The position numbers and the translations under genes were made by a program. From Marinicella algicola (GTDB lineage: Bacteria > Pseudomonadota > Gammaproteobacteria > Xanthomonadales > Marinicellaceae), in NCBI RefSeq assembly GCF_028401385.1, contig NZ_JAQOMR010000001.1, forward strand, positions 1,118,501 through 1,182,500: DNA of 64,000 bases, given 5' to 3'. Numbering within the stretch: the stretch's first letter is position 1; every line of letters starts with the position of its first letter. The notes under the pieces were generated by a model, which saw only the letters and a list, made by a program, of their open reading frames with translations, ran no database searches and was not told the DNA's origin. Shown piece by piece: positions 52,806 to 63,433 of this stretch.

Positions 52806-52835
52806 GAAAACCCGGAAGTCTCGGGGCTTCCGGGT
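52806..52835 (-). terminator. terminator after bcp
   Basis: ACCCGGAAG and CTTCCGGGT form a 9-bp stem with an 8-base loop. On the minus strand TTTTC follows the stem. It begins 45 bases past the bcp stop at 52880 and just upstream of the helicase gene. Confidence 0.75.
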
Positions 52836-52879
52836 CGGGTCGGACCGGTCTTGATCCGGCGCGCAGCCCGGGGCAGGGA

Positions 52880-53355
52880 TCAGCCGGCGGCCTGTCCGCG
52901 AACGGCGGCGAGAACGGCCTTGGCATGTCCGTCGACCTTAACCTTCCGCCAGACCTGTTCGACAATGCCCTCAGGCGAGATCAGGAAGGTTGATCGCTCG
53001 ATGCCCATGAACTTCTTGCCATACATGCTTTTTCCTTCCAGACGCCGAATGCTTCTGCGACAGCGTGGTCTTCGTCGGAGCCAAGAAGCACCGACAGGTC
53101 ATGCTTCTTCTCGAACTTCGCGTGGCTGGCGAGCGTGTCGGGCGATATGCCGATGACGATGGCATTTGCCTCGGCGAAGGATTCCGAAAGCGCGGAAAAA
53201 TCGATCGCCTCGACCGTGCATCCCTTGGTATCGTCCTTGGGGTAAAAATAGAGAATCAGCTTTTTGCCAGATGCATCGGAAAGCGTGAAGTTGCGCCCGT
53301 CGGAAACAGGCATGTCAAATTCAGGGGCCTTGACGCCCATGGTCACGTCGTTCAT
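52880..53355 (-). CDS. bcp: Thioredoxin-dependent peroxiredoxin Bcp (one frame break)
   Basis: About 158-residue peroxiredoxin Q/Bcp reducing hydroperoxides. ILYFYPKDDTKGCTVEAIDF holds the peroxidatic Cys (GCT). The resolving Cys that E. coli Bcp has five residues later is absent, so this is a 1-Cys type that needs an external thiol. The frame breaks in the T run 53029-53033; one more base gives EKSMYGKKFMGIERSTFLIS and the stop at 52880. I chose the ATG at 53355 (MNDVTMGVKA), with GAGGAG about nine bases upstream, over the GTG at 53364. It is divergent from the AsmA-like gene. Confidence 0.92.
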
Positions 53356-53604
53356 CGATAGCACTCCTCGTTCATTTCATGTTCAAGTCCAATTCCTGAT
53401 ATAGGGCTTCAGGCAGAAGGTCCGGTGCGGTTTCTCGGCTTGCCATGTAAGCTCTTCATCGCGATGATCATAACCGCGATTGAAGGGATTTGCGTCGGAC
53501 AAGCCTTCGGTCCAGCGTTTTTCTCATACGGTGCGGATTTGAGCGACAATAACGATAAAGAAAGCTTTATTCGCGGAGAGCGCACACGGTTCGGCAGACG
53601 CGAA

Positions 53605-56600
53605 ATGACGTCGTTTCACGAGATGCCCTCGGCACAGACGAGCGATCCGCTGATTGTGCATACCCGTCCCCATCGCTCTTTTTCGCACGCATGCGCGCGC
53701 GGGCTCATGTTTCTCGTGCTTGCCTTGGCAATTCTGTTCGCCGCCATTTTCTATGTCATCGAGAGCGGCTCACTGGATCGCTTTCTGGCGGAAAAGGCTA
53801 ATGAACAGATCCGCACAGCCATGCCGAAAGGCTACCATGCCCGCATAGACGCCGCGGCATTGCGGCTCGGCGCAGGCCTCTCGCTTCGGCTCAATGTAAC
53901 CGGTGTGGAGCTGATCGGGCCGGAGGAAAAGAAGATCGCGTCAATCGGCGTTCTCAGTTTCGCAATAGACCCGGTCAGTCTTGCTCGCGCGCAGATTTCC
54001 GTGAACTCCGTCTCAGCAGACGACATCGACATCAACTCATCCGCGTTACCCTCGACGGGCACTTTCCGACTGACCGAGCATCGCGTCGACAGCTTGCCGA
54101 TCTTTGTCGAACAGGTATTCGTCCAAAGTGATTTTGTGCGCGGCGTGCTGAGCGCCGCTGAAACGCAGACGATTCATCTGAGCAATATCGCATTTCCGGT
54201 CGGCAGTGCGTCGCCCGGCAAGACCGTTTCTGTCGATATCCGCGATGTCGATCTCAACCTTCTGCCGGATGGTGTCCTGCGCATCGACGGGGCAATTGCT
54301 CTCGACGGGACAGTGACCGGATTTTCTCTTGAGTCGGTATCCGAGCGTGGACGCACCAAAAGTCTGCAGGCCGAAGTCAGCAATCTCGTGCTGACGCCGT
54401 TTCTGATGCGCCAGAACGAAAGCGGCGATCCGATGATCGGGGTCGAGGGCACGGCCGACATGGCGATCGCACTGACACGTACCGCCTTGGGCGAAGCGCC
54501 GGGTGTTGTTGCCGAGTTGGACGTGGCCAAAGGCCGTTTCATCATCGATCTCGATTGCGCGTCCGTTTTCCGATGCACAGCTCGACCTGTCCTACGATCC
54601 GGAAAAACACTCACTCGAGCTGACGGACTCCTCGATCGATTTTGACGGAAGCCTTCTTCCCTTTACCGCTGGCATCCTCGATCTGGACCAGTTGAACCCG
54701 GGGGCGGAAGAGGCTGGTTATGCGCTTGACGTTCTGGTGCGTGGCGGGCGTTTCAAATCGCGCGAGCCGGGAATGCCGCCACTGATCTTCGATGCCAAGT
54801 TTACCGGCGAATACCATGCCGCAACGCCGCGGTTGCTGCTGGATAATATCGCCGTTAGCTCGCCGCAGGGCCTGATGGCGGCTTCGTTCAAGGCAGTCTT
54901 CGGTGACGGCAGCCCGGAGCTGAGTTTCGGCGCGCGCATCGAGCACATGGATACAGAGGCCGTCAAGCAATTGTGGCCGTTCTGGATCGCCCGCAAGCCG
55001 CGCGAATGGGTCAGTAACAACCTGCACGGAGGCGTCGTCACCAACGGTGATATCGCCATTTACCTGCCCAAGGGACGTATTGAGGGGCAGGGCGTACCGG
55101 TCAATCTCGATGAAACGGAGATGAAGATCGCCTTCGATATCGACGACACCCGGATCACGCTCAATGACCAGTTTCCCGACGTCAACCGCAGCGATGCGCG
55201 TGTCACCATCAATGGCGGCAGGGTGGATGTCGAAATCGAGGAAGGAACGCTCAACCTCGCCAAGGGGCAGACTATTGAGCTACGGGAAGGCACATTCGCC
55301 ATTGCCGACAGCTACAGCAAACCCCTTACCGGTCAGGTAGACGTCATACTCTCAGGCGATGTTCGCGATCTTGTCGAGCTGGCTGCGGCGCCGCCCATTA
55401 ACGCTTTGAAGGGTGAAACCCTTTCGAAGGATGATTTTTCAGGCGGGGCGGAAGTCAATGTCAAGGCCAGCTTCCCGTTGGATCACGGCTCTGGAACCAT
55501 GCCGGCCGAGTGGGGCGTTGTTGCTGACATCACCGATGGCAGGATTTTGAAACCGATCAATGGGTATGCTGTCGCCGATCTCGATGGCCTGCTGGAAATC
55601 GTGCCCGGCAATATCGCATTCGAGGGGCAGGGAACAGCCAACGGCGTGCTGCTCGATATCCAGTGGAGCAACCCGCTCGGGCAAAATAAAGCCCGGGAGA
55701 CGGAATTGTGGTTGTCCGCCGACCTCGACGACGCCGGCCGCGAGAAACTTGCCCCGGGGCTGGGAAGCTATGTCAGCGGCCCGATTTCCATGACCGTTCA
55801 GAACGAAAAAGATGCCAACCGGATCACGCTTGATCTGAGGAACAGTGTGCTGTCATTGCCCTGGTTGGGGTGGGAGAAGCCAAAGGGCGCGCCAGCCAGC
55901 CTGGCATTTCTCGTGAGAGGCGGCGAAAACGGCGTTACGGTTCTCGAAGATCTGCGGTTGATGGGCGGTGAACTTTCGGCCAGAGGCCGGGTCACGCTCG
56001 ACAAGGATGGATTGCTCTCGACCACGCTGACCGATGTCGCACTGTCGAAAGGTGACAACGTCAATATTGGCATACAACGTGAAAAAACGGGCTGGATGTT
56101 GTCGTCACCGGACGGAATTTTTCTGCCGCGCCGCTGCTGGATCACCTGACGAAAAGCGAGAGCGGCGGCAAGGCTAAGGCGGCGAACGGTAACAATGCCA
56201 GTGTCCAATTCAATTTCGCACGGGTAACCGGTGAGGGGGGCGCCAGCTTTCGACAGTTTCCGGTCGTCTCGTTGTGCGCGACGGTGATGTTGCATCGGGT
56301 GCAATGTCGGCGACGACCGCGACGGGGCAGCCGGTCACCCTCGATATTGGCCGCGACAATGGAGACAGGACGCTCGAGCTTCGCACGGCCGGGACGGGCG
56401 CTTTGCTGCGTTTTCTCGGAGTCTATCAGAGAATGACCGGCGGTACGCTTGATCTCAATATGATCGAGACAGACCACGGGTGGCAGGGACTGCTCAATCT
56501 GGCTGAATTCCGTCTCGTCAACGAGCAACAGCTGAAGACGTTGCTGTCGTCACCCACGGCAAGCAATGGCACGAGCCTGAATGCGGCCTACCGCAATCAG

Positions 56601-56960
56601 ATTAACGAGACGGATCAGCGCTTTCAGCGTGCTCAGGCCGTGATTGATATCTCAAACGGCGTCTTGCAGGTTTCAGATGCCTTCGTGCGTGGCGAACAGG
56701 TGGGGGCAACCTTCAAGGGCGTGGTGCGCGATGCCGCCGGCAATATCGACATGACCGGCACCTTCATGCCTGCTTACGGCCTCAATCGGATCTTTGCCGA
56801 AATCCCGATCTTCGGGCCGCTTCTCGGCAATGGCAACGACAAGGGGCTTTTCGGGATCACCTTCAAGCTCACCGGCAAGACCGCGGACCCCGATCTTATC
56901 GTCAACCCACTTTCAGCCATCGCACCTGGCGTCTTCCGCAAGATTTTCGAGTTTCAGTAA
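53605..56960 (+). CDS. AsmA/YhdP-like large envelope protein (DUF3971-type; three frame breaks)
   Basis: About 1118-residue protein with one N-terminal membrane helix (LMFLVLALAILFAAIFYVIE) followed by a long periplasmic part made of repetitive beta strands. It ends FGITFKLTGKTADPDLIVNP and LSAIAPGVFRKIFEF, the C-terminal AsmA-like signature. Family members (YhdP, TamB, AsmA) form bridge-like tubes that carry phospholipid to the outer membrane; that role here is inferred. Breaks are near 54553-54558, at 56118-56122 and at 56257-56259. I take the ATG at 53605 (MTSFHEMPSAQ) as start, but in-frame starts upstream to 53425 cannot be excluded. Its place between bcp and tyrS is conserved in rhizobia as I recall. 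Confidence 0.83.
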
Positions 56961-56963
56961 TTG

Positions 56964-56990
56964 AAAAAGGCGGGCATCGCGCCCGCCTTC
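56964..56990. terminator. bidirectional terminator between the AsmA-like gene and tyrS
   Basis: AAGGCGGGC, loop ATCGC, GCCCGCCTT. On the minus strand the stem is followed by TTTTTC, so it is a canonical terminator for tyrS, 26 bases after its stop. It lies three bases after the stop of the plus-strand gene. Confidence 0.82.
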
Positions 56991-57015
56991 AGGAAAGACC
57001 CGGACTGACAATCTG

Positions 57016-58269
57016 TCACGACGGACGGACGAGCATGTGTTTCTTCTTGCCGAGTGAAAGCTTGATGATGCCGTCGTCGGTGATGGCGTCCATGGCAACC
57101 GACATACGCTCGTCAGTCACGGCCTTGTCGTTGAGCTTGACTGCGCCACCTTTGATGTGACGGCGGGCCTCTCCGTTGGAGCCGGCAAACCCGGCTTGAA
57201 CCAGAAGCGTCAGAATCCCGATGCCGGCCTCGAGTTCCGGTTTGGCGATCTCGATTGTCGGCAGGTTTTCGGCAACCGCACCTTCCTCGAAGGTCTTTCG
57301 TGCCGTTTCTGCTGCCTCTTCTGCGGCCTGACGACCATGCAGCATGGCGGTCACTTCGGTGGCGAGGATCTTCTTCACCGCGTTCAGTTCCGAACCACCA
57401 AGTGCGGAAAGTCGTGTGATCTCGTCCATCGGCAGTGTCGTGTAGAGCTTCAGAAAGCGTGAAACATCTGCGTCTTCGGTGTTGCGCCAGAACTGCCAGA
57501 AGTCATAGGCCGACAGCATATCCGGGTTGAGCCAGATCGCGCCATTTGCAGACTTGCCCATCTTGGCGCCGGAAGCGGTGGTCAAAAGCGGCGCTGTCAG
57601 CGCATAAAGCTGCGGCGCATCCATGCGGTGGCCAAGGTCGATGCCATTGACGATATTGCCCCACTGGTCCGAACCGCCCATCTGCAGGCGGCAACCGTAG
57701 TTCCTGGAGATCTCCACAAAGTCGTAGGCCTGCAGGATCATGTAGTTGAATTCGAGGAACGACAGCGACTGTTCGCGATCAAGGCGTGTCTTGACGCTGT
57801 CGAAGGACAGCATCCGGTTGACCGAGAAATGGCGGCCGACATCGCGCAGGAATTCCAGATAATTGATGTCACGCAGCCAGTCTGCATTGTTGATCATCAG
57901 GGCAGGGGCTTCGGCACGCTCAAAGTCGATGTAATTGGCAAAGACGCGCTGGATCGAGGCGATATTGTCCGCGATAGTGTCAACCGTCATCAGCTTGCGG
58001 GCCTCGTCCTTGAAAGAGGGATCGCCGACCATGCCTGTGCCGCCGCCCATCAGCGAGATAGGCCTGTGGCCGGTCTTCTGGAACCAGTGCAGCATCATGA
58101 TCTGGATCAGCGAACCGGCGTGCAGGCTGGGTGCGGTCGGATCGAAGCCGATATAGGCCGTCACCTGCTCCTTCGTGAGAAGGTCATCGAGGCCGGTCTC
58201 ATCGGAAATCTGATGAATGAAACCGCGCTCGGAAAGCGTGTGCAGGAATTCGGATTTGAAATTCGGCAT
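57016..58269 (-). CDS. tyrS: Tyrosyl-tRNA synthetase
   Basis: 417-residue class I synthetase. The HIGH-like motif is in [17 protein letters not shown], tyrosine-binding residues in [13 protein letters not shown], and the KMSKS-like loop in [15 protein letters not shown]-terminal S4 RNA-binding domain follows ([20 protein letters not shown]). The reading frame is intact, with normal length. It has a terminator immediately downstream and the HXXEE gene about 118 bases upstream on the same strand. Confidence 0.97.
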   Translation of the reverse strand: MPNFKSEFLHTLSERGFIHQISDETGLDDLLTKEQVTAYIGFDPTAPSLHAGSLIQIMMLHWFQKTGHRPISLMGGGTGMVGDPSFKDEARKLMTVDTIADNIASIQRVFANYIDFERAEAPALMINNADWLRDINYLEFLRDVGRHFSVNRMLSFDSVKTRLDREQSLSFLEFNYMILQAYDFVEISRNYGCRLQMGGSDQWGNIVNGIDLGHRMDAPQLYALTAPLLTTASGAKMGKSANGAIWLNPDMLSAYDFWQFWRNTEDADVSRFLKLYTTLPMDEITRLSALGGSELNAVKKILATEVTAMLHGRQAAEEAAETARKTFEEGAVAENLPTIEIAKPELEAGIGILTLLVQAGFAGSNGEARRHIKGGAVKLNDKAVTDERMSVAMDAITDDGIIKLSLGKKKHMLVRPS

Positions 58270-58386
58270 GGCTGATCTTTTCGTCGCTAGTATTCGGGTA
58301 GATTGAGGAACGGGCGCGCTTTAGCATGGTTTGCCGGTGCTTCCCACATCTTTGCCGCCGCGATCAGCTCCCGGCCCGGATATGGC

Positions 58387-58848
58387 CTATTTCGACTGTC
58401 GGATATAGGATTTGATGTGATAGGCGGCGGCGAAGACGAGAAACACGAATGGCAACCAGACGGGTAGCTCCCCGCCGTCCACCACCGTTATCAGACCGAC
58501 GGCATAGAGCGGCAGAAGCAGGATGACGCCGGTGACGACCCCGGGAGAGTATTTGCGAAGTCTGATCACGCCATAGACATGGAAGAGCGCGTTGACCGCC
58601 ATTGCCGTGGAAAGCCCGAGAAAGATCGACGCGCCGCTGGGACTGTCGCCGTAGAACAGCCCGAGCGCGGCGATAAACATCACCGCCGTGTTGATGAAGA
58701 CGAGATAGCCAAACCGGATGCCGGTCGTCTTCGGCGGCACGAGTTCGCGATACCATTCGATGAAGCCGCCCGGAAAATAGAACTCTTCGGTGACGTGCAA
58801 CATCAAGGCGATGGCCAGGAATAGCGAGAAATGCGAGGGGCTGAGCAA
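58387..58848 (-). CDS. HXXEE-domain membrane protein
   Basis: 153-residue membrane protein of the HXXEE family. The signature LHVTEEFYFPGGFIEWYREL is near the N terminus, and five hydrophobic helices follow. Function is unknown. I chose the TTG at 58848 (LLSPSHFSLFLAIALM) because GGAGA lies six to seven bases upstream. The upstream ATG at 58980 would add 44 residues unlike the family. It lies upstream of tyrS on the same strand and is divergent from an acetyltransferase gene. Confidence 0.75.
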   Translation of the reverse strand: MLSPSHFSLFLAIALMLHVTEEFYFPGGFIEWYRELVPPKTTGIRFGYLVFINTAVMFIAALGLFYGDSPSGASIFLGLSTAMAVNALFHVYGVIRLRKYSPGVVTGVILLLPLYAVGLITVVDGGELPVWLPFVFLVFAAAYHIKSYIRQSK

Positions 58849-59111
58849 GGGCGTTCTCCGCGATATGGTAGTATCAAAGCCAGAATGGCCCGCTTGGCGC
58901 GATACGCAACAGCTATTTCGAAAGATGCGGGAAAGCCGAGCGAAGGATGCCGCGTATGGCCTGGAGCTGGCGGCACCCAAAAACTCGGGAGTTGAGGGTG
59001 CCTGCTATCAACGAACTGCGGAGGCGGGCCGTGGCGGGGCTTTTTCCCGCTGTCTTGGCGGCCGATTTTGCTCTATTGCCGGGCAATCGACATAAAATCG
59101 AACATCAGATC

Positions 59112-59644
59112 ATGGCTTTTCCGATTCCCGACCTCCCTGTGACAGAAAGCGCCCGGCTTTCATTTTCCGTGTTCGCGCCGCAGGACGCGGCCTTGCTGGC
59201 AGATCTTCACTCAGATCCTGAAGGCGAACGTTATCTGTTTCGCGACGGCATGGTCTGGAGTGAGGCCTATGCCGCATCCGAGATTACCAAATGGCGTCAG
59301 ACTTTTGCAGAAAGGGGCTACAGCAAGTTCAAGCTGACCCGGAAGTCGGATGGTGCGTTTCTTGGTCGGGCCGGCTTCGGCTTCGATGAAACCCACGGCG
59401 TTGCCGAGCTTGGCTATTCGATAGCCCGGGCTGAATGGGGAAGGGGTATGCGACGGAAGCGGCTGCACGTCTTGCCCGCTGGATTTTCGAAGAAAGGCTT
59501 GCTGAGCGCTTTATCGCCTTTGCCGTGCCGGAAAACGCGGCCTCGGTCGCGGTCCTGCGGAAAATCGGGATGCGCGAGATCGCGCCGCTTACCGTCAAGG
59601 GTATTGTCTGCGCCAGCTTCGAGATGGGCGTTGAGCGCAGATGA
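59112..59644 (+). CDS. GNAT-family N-acetyltransferase (one frame break)
   Basis: About 178-residue RimJ/RimL-like acetyltransferase. TESARLSFSVFAPQDAALLA is the N terminus; GVAELGYSIARAEWGKGYAT and EAAARLARWIFEE hold the acetyl-CoA loop. VPENAASVAVLRKIGM is the conserved helix after it. The frame breaks at the AA at 59441-59442; one more A restores WGKGYATEAA. The ATG at 59112 (MAFPIPDLPV) lacks a clear ribosome binding site. Its substrate is unknown. A second gene of this type lies at 22.6 kb. Confidence 0.85.
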
Positions 59645-59647
59645 AAT

Positions 59648-59673
59648 GCAAACGGCCGGGACAGGCCCGGCCG
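59648..59673 (-). terminator. terminator after the COG2945-like hydrolase gene
   Basis: CGGCCGGG and CCCGGCCG pair across a 5-base loop. On the minus strand TTTG follows. It lies 24 bases past the stop of the minus-strand hydrolase and four bases past the stop of the plus-strand acetyltransferase, so it may serve both. Confidence 0.65.
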
Positions 59674-59696
59674 CTGTAAACAGGAATGATTTCCCT

Positions 59697-60375
59697 TTAC
59701 CTGATCCGCTTCGGTGCCGGTTCCGGCACCAGTTCGCCGTCGAGGCGGCGGTCGAGGTAGTCCTCGCATTCGCCTAGAAGCTCTTCGTTCTTGCCGGAGA
59801 AGAAGTGGTTTGCACCGGGAAGCGTCTTCTGCGTAACCAGAATGCCTTTCTGGGTCTTCAGCTTTTCAACCAGTCCGTTGACATCGCGCGGCGGGGAGAC
59901 CTTGTCGGCATCGCCATGGATGATCAGGCCGGAGGAGGGGCAGGGGGCGAGGAAGGAAAAGTCGTAGATGTTCGGCTGCGGCGAGATCGACATGAAGCCT
60001 TCGATTTCCGGGCGGCGCATCAAAAGCTGCATACCGATCCAGGAGCCGAAGGAATAGCCGGCGACCCAGCAGGTCTTCGAGATCGGGATGCAGGCTCTGC
60101 ACCCAGTCGAGCGCGGCTGCCGCGTCCGACAGTTCGCCCGAGCCATGGTCGAACTCGCCCTGGCTGCGGCCGATGCCGCGGAAATTGAAGCGTAGCGTCG
60201 TAAAGCCGCGCTTCTGGAACATGTAGAAGAGCTCGTAAACGATCGGGTTGTTCATCGTTCCGCCGAAACGCGGATGCGGGTGCAGAACGATGGCGATCGG
60301 GGCGTTCTTCTCCTTGGACGGCTGGTAACGGCCTTCAAGGCGACCAGCCGGACCGTTGAAAATCACTTCAGGCAT
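59697..60375 (-). CDS. Alpha/beta hydrolase, COG2945-like (one frame break)
   Basis: About 225-residue hydrolase. IVLHPHPRFGGTMNNPIVY and GFTTLRFNFRGIGRSQGEFD are diagnostic of the COG2945 group; the nucleophile elbow is VAGYSFGSWIG, the Asp is in IIHGDADKVSPP and the His in PGANHFFSGK. The frame changes near 60079-60084; removing one base from GATCTCG gives HPDSKTCWVAGYSFG. The substrate is unknown. It is divergent from the suf operon, so its promoter shares the 208-base region that holds the iron-responsive sites. Confidence 0.88.
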
Positions 60376-60433
60376 TGGCTCTCCGGAAAAATCGGTTCAA
60401 ACTTCCAAGACCGCTTGCGCCAGTCACTTTGAC

Positions 60434-60462
60434 TTGACTAAATGGCTCAGCTTTCTTACAAA
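60434..60462 (+). promoter_or_regulatory. suf operon promoter with overlapping RirA-type IRO
   Basis: TTGACT (60434-60439), 17 bases, TACAAA (60457-60462) form a good sigma-70 type promoter. TGA-N9-TCA (60435-60449) overlaps the -35 element and fits the iron-responsive operator bound by RirA in rhizobia. Its place over the promoter suits repression under iron-replete conditions. The regulator itself is not in the window. Confidence 0.6.
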
Positions 60463-60465
60463 CAG

Positions 60466-60482
60466 TTTAGAATGGTTCGAAA
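60466..60482 (+). promoter_or_regulatory. Irr-type ICE-like inverted repeat
   Basis: TTTAGAA, three bases, TTCGAAA. One mismatch separates it from the perfect inverted repeat TTTAGAA-N3-TTCTAAA, which resembles the iron control element bound by Irr. It lies directly after the -10 element of the suf promoter, at the likely transcription start, where bound protein would block transcription. Confidence 0.5.
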
Positions 60483-60583
60483 ATAGAAGTCATCTCTTGC
60501 TGAGGTTCAAATAGGCCAAGCAGAGTAGGGATTTCAAGGAAAATGCGTCGCGGGCCGCCATTGCCTGCCGAATTAGGGACGAT

Positions 60584-61749
60584 ATGAGCACGAACAGGGT
60601 CTATCTTGACTGGAACGCGACCGCGAAGCTTCTGCCGGAAGCCCGTGCCGCCGTGCTTGATGGAATGGAACTGCCGGGCAATCCGTCATCGGTGCACCGG
60701 GAAGGGCGTGCTGCCCGCGCTTCGGTTGATAAGGCGCGCGCGCAGGTGGCGGAGCTGGTGGGCGCCGATCCGGCGCATGTGGTCTTTACCGCTGGCGCCA
60801 CCGAAGCCGCCAATACCGTTCTGACACCGGATTTCCGTATGGGCCGCAGCCCGGTGCGTCTCGGCGGTCTCTATGTTTCGGCGATCGAGCATCCGGCAGT
60901 GCATGAGGGCGGACGTTTTCCGGCGGAGATGCGCCATGAAATCCCTGTAGGCGGTGATGGTGTTGTCAGGCTTGATGCGCTGGCAGACCTGCTGGCCGCC
61001 CATGATAAAGCTGCTGGCCTGCCAATGGTCGCGATCATGCTGGTCAACAGCGAAACCGGGATTGTGCAGCCGGTCGCGGAAGCGGCGAAGGTGGTTCATG
61101 CCCATGGCGGTGTTCTGGTCGTCGATGCGGTGCAGGCCGCCGGTCGTATTCCCGTCTCTTTCGATGCGCTGGACGCCGACTTCCTGATCATCTCCTCGCA
61201 CAAGATCGGCGGGCCAAAGGTGTCGGCGCGCTCATCTCGCGCGGCGAAACGCTGATGCCTGCACCGCTGGTGCGTGGTGGCGGGCACGAGAAGGGGCACC
61301 GCTCGGGCACCGAAAATATTCCGGGTATTATGGGCTTTGGCGCGGCTGCTGCTTTTGCGGTCGACGGTCTTGTCGAACGTAATGCAAGGATTGCTGCGCT
61401 TAGAGACCGGCTTGAGTCGGGCATGCGCAAGGCCGCACCCGATATCGTCATCCTTGGCGAAAACGTCGAGCGGGTTTCCAACACTTGCGCTTTCGCTCTG
61501 CCCGGGTTGAAGGCGGAAACAGGGCAGATTGCCTTCGATATTGAGGGTGTCGCGCTTTCGGCGGGGTCTGCCTGTTCGTCGGGCAAGGTCGCAGAGAGCC
61601 ATGTGCTGAAAGCCATGGGACGGGATGCGCGTCTGGGGGCTCTGCGCATCTCGCTCGGCTGGTCGACAACGCAAGGCGATATCGAGCGGGCAGTCGAAGT
61701 GTTCGCGAAGATCGCCGGCCGCCGGAAACTGTCGCAGGCAGCGGCCTGA
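60584..61749 (+). CDS. Cysteine desulfurase (group I, NifS/IscS-like; one frame break)
   Basis: About 388-residue PLP enzyme that frees sulfur from cysteine for Fe-S cluster assembly. VYLDWNATAKLLPEARAA is the N terminus, the PLP lysine is in IISSHKIGGPKGVGAL, GHEKGHRSGTENIPGI is typical, and the sulfur-carrying Cys is in SAGSACSSGKV. The Cys-loop type is NifS/IscS-like, although the gene heads a suf operon. The frame breaks at GG 61219-61220; one more G restores PKGVGALISRGE. sufB follows after 127 bases. Confidence 0.94.
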
Positions 61750-61876
61750 AGAATTGACAAAACATAGGCGTGACGGGGTGAAATTCCTGCAGGCTTTGAT
61801 TACATAGAGCGGTATAGCCGCTTTGGTACGCTAAAAACCGCCGGGCCTTGAACCCGGTAATGAGTGGAGTGAACAT

Positions 61877-63364
61877 ATGGTTGCCGTTAAGGAAACCGTC
61901 GATCAGGTCGCAGAGATCGACGTCGATCAGTATAAATACGGTTTCGAGACGATGATTGAAGTGGACAAGGCGCCCAGGGGCCTGTCCGAGGACATCATTC
62001 GTTTCATTTCTCACAAGAAGGACGAGCCCGACTGGATGCTGGAGTGGCGTCTGGAGGCTTACCGCCGCTGGCTCACAATGGAAGAGCCGAACTGGGCACG
62101 GGTGAACTACCCGAAAATCGATTTCAACGACCTCTATTACTATGCCGCCCCGAAATCCTTTACCGGCCCGAAGACGCTGGACGAAGTCGATCCGGAGCTG
62201 CTGAAGACCTATGAGAAACTCGGCATTCCGCTGCAGGAGCAGGAGCTTCTGGCGGGTGTTCAGGATTTGCAACATCAGACGAAGAGCCGCGTTGCCGTTG
62301 ACGCAGTGTTCGATTCGGTGTCGGTGGTTACGACTTTCAAGAAGGAGCTCGCCAAGGCCGGGGTGATCTTCATGTCGATCTCCGAGGCGATCCGTGAATA
62401 TCCCGATTTGATCAAGAAGTATCTCGGCTCGGTCGTGCCGCGCGGCGACAATTTCTATGCCGCGCTGAATTCGGCCGTGTTTACCGACGGTTCCTTCGTG
62501 TTCGTGCCCAAGGGCGTGCGCTGCCCGATGGAGCTTTCGACCTATTTCCGCATCAACGAGAAGAACACCGGACAGTTCGAGCGGACTCTGATCATCGCCG
62601 AAGAGGGGGCATACGTTTCCTATCTGGAAGGCTGCACCGCCCCGCAGCGCGACGAAAACCAGCTTCATGCCGCCGTTGTCGAACTGGTGGCGCTGGATGA
62701 TGCCGAGATCAAGTATTCCACCGTCCAGAACTGGTTCCCGGGCGACAAGGACGGCAAGGGCGGCATCTACAATTTCGTCACCAAGCGTGGCGATTGCCGG
62801 GGCGACAGTTCCAAGATTTCCTGGACCCAGGTCGAAACCGGATCGGCGATCACCTGGAAATATCCGTCCTGCATTCTGCGTGGTGATAACTCCCGCGGCG
62901 AGTTCTACTCAATTGCCGTTTCCAACGGTCATCAGCAGATCGACAGCGGCACCAAGATGATCCATCTCGGCAAGAACACCTCGAGCCGCATCATCTCCAA
63001 GGGTATTTCGGCGGGCGTTTCCAACAACACCTATCGCGGTCAGGTGTCGGCCCACCGCAAGGCGGAAAACGCGCGTAACTTTACCCAGTGCGACAGCCTG
63101 CTGATCGGCGACAAATGCGGCGCACACACCGTGCCCTATATCGAGGCGGCTAATTCCTCCGCCCGTTTCGAGCATGAGGCAACCACGTCGAAGATTTCCG
63201 AGGACCAGCTGTTCTACTGCATGCAGCGCGGCATTCCCGAGGAAGAGGCGATCGCACTGATCGTCAACGGCTTCGTGCGCGAGGTCATTCAGGAACTGCC
63301 GATGGAATTCGCCGTCGAGGCGCAAAAGCTGATCGGGATTTCGCTGGAAGGCTCGGTCGGCTGA
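61877..63364 (+). CDS. sufB: Fe-S cluster assembly protein SufB
   Basis: 495-residue scaffold component of the SufBCD complex. Conserved regions include [40 protein letters not shown] and [39 protein letters not shown] follows, then [20 protein letters not shown], which holds the conserved Cys used for cluster building. GAGTGAAC precedes the ATG at 61877. The reading frame is intact. It lies between the cysteine desulfurase and sufC on one strand. Confidence 0.97.
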   Translation: MVAVKETVDQVAEIDVDQYKYGFETMIEVDKAPRGLSEDIIRFISHKKDEPDWMLEWRLEAYRRWLTMEEPNWARVNYPKIDFNDLYYYAAPKSFTGPKTLDEVDPELLKTYEKLGIPLQEQELLAGVQDLQHQTKSRVAVDAVFDSVSVVTTFKKELAKAGVIFMSISEAIREYPDLIKKYLGSVVPRGDNFYAALNSAVFTDGSFVFVPKGVRCPMELSTYFRINEKNTGQFERTLIIAEEGAYVSYLEGCTAPQRDENQLHAAVVELVALDDAEIKYSTVQNWFPGDKDGKGGIYNFVTKRGDCRGDSSKISWTQVETGSAITWKYPSCILRGDNSRGEFYSIAVSNGHQQIDSGTKMIHLGKNTSSRIISKGISAGVSNNTYRGQVSAHRKAENARNFTQCDSLLIGDKCGAHTVPYIEAANSSARFEHEATTSKISEDQLFYCMQRGIPEEEAIALIVNGFVREVIQELPMEFAVEAQKLIGISLEGSVG

Positions 63365-63433
63365 TTGTCGACCGCTTTTGGACACGAATACAAGCGCTTT
63401 TAGCGCTGCCTTATTCCTTGAAGGAAACGAAAA

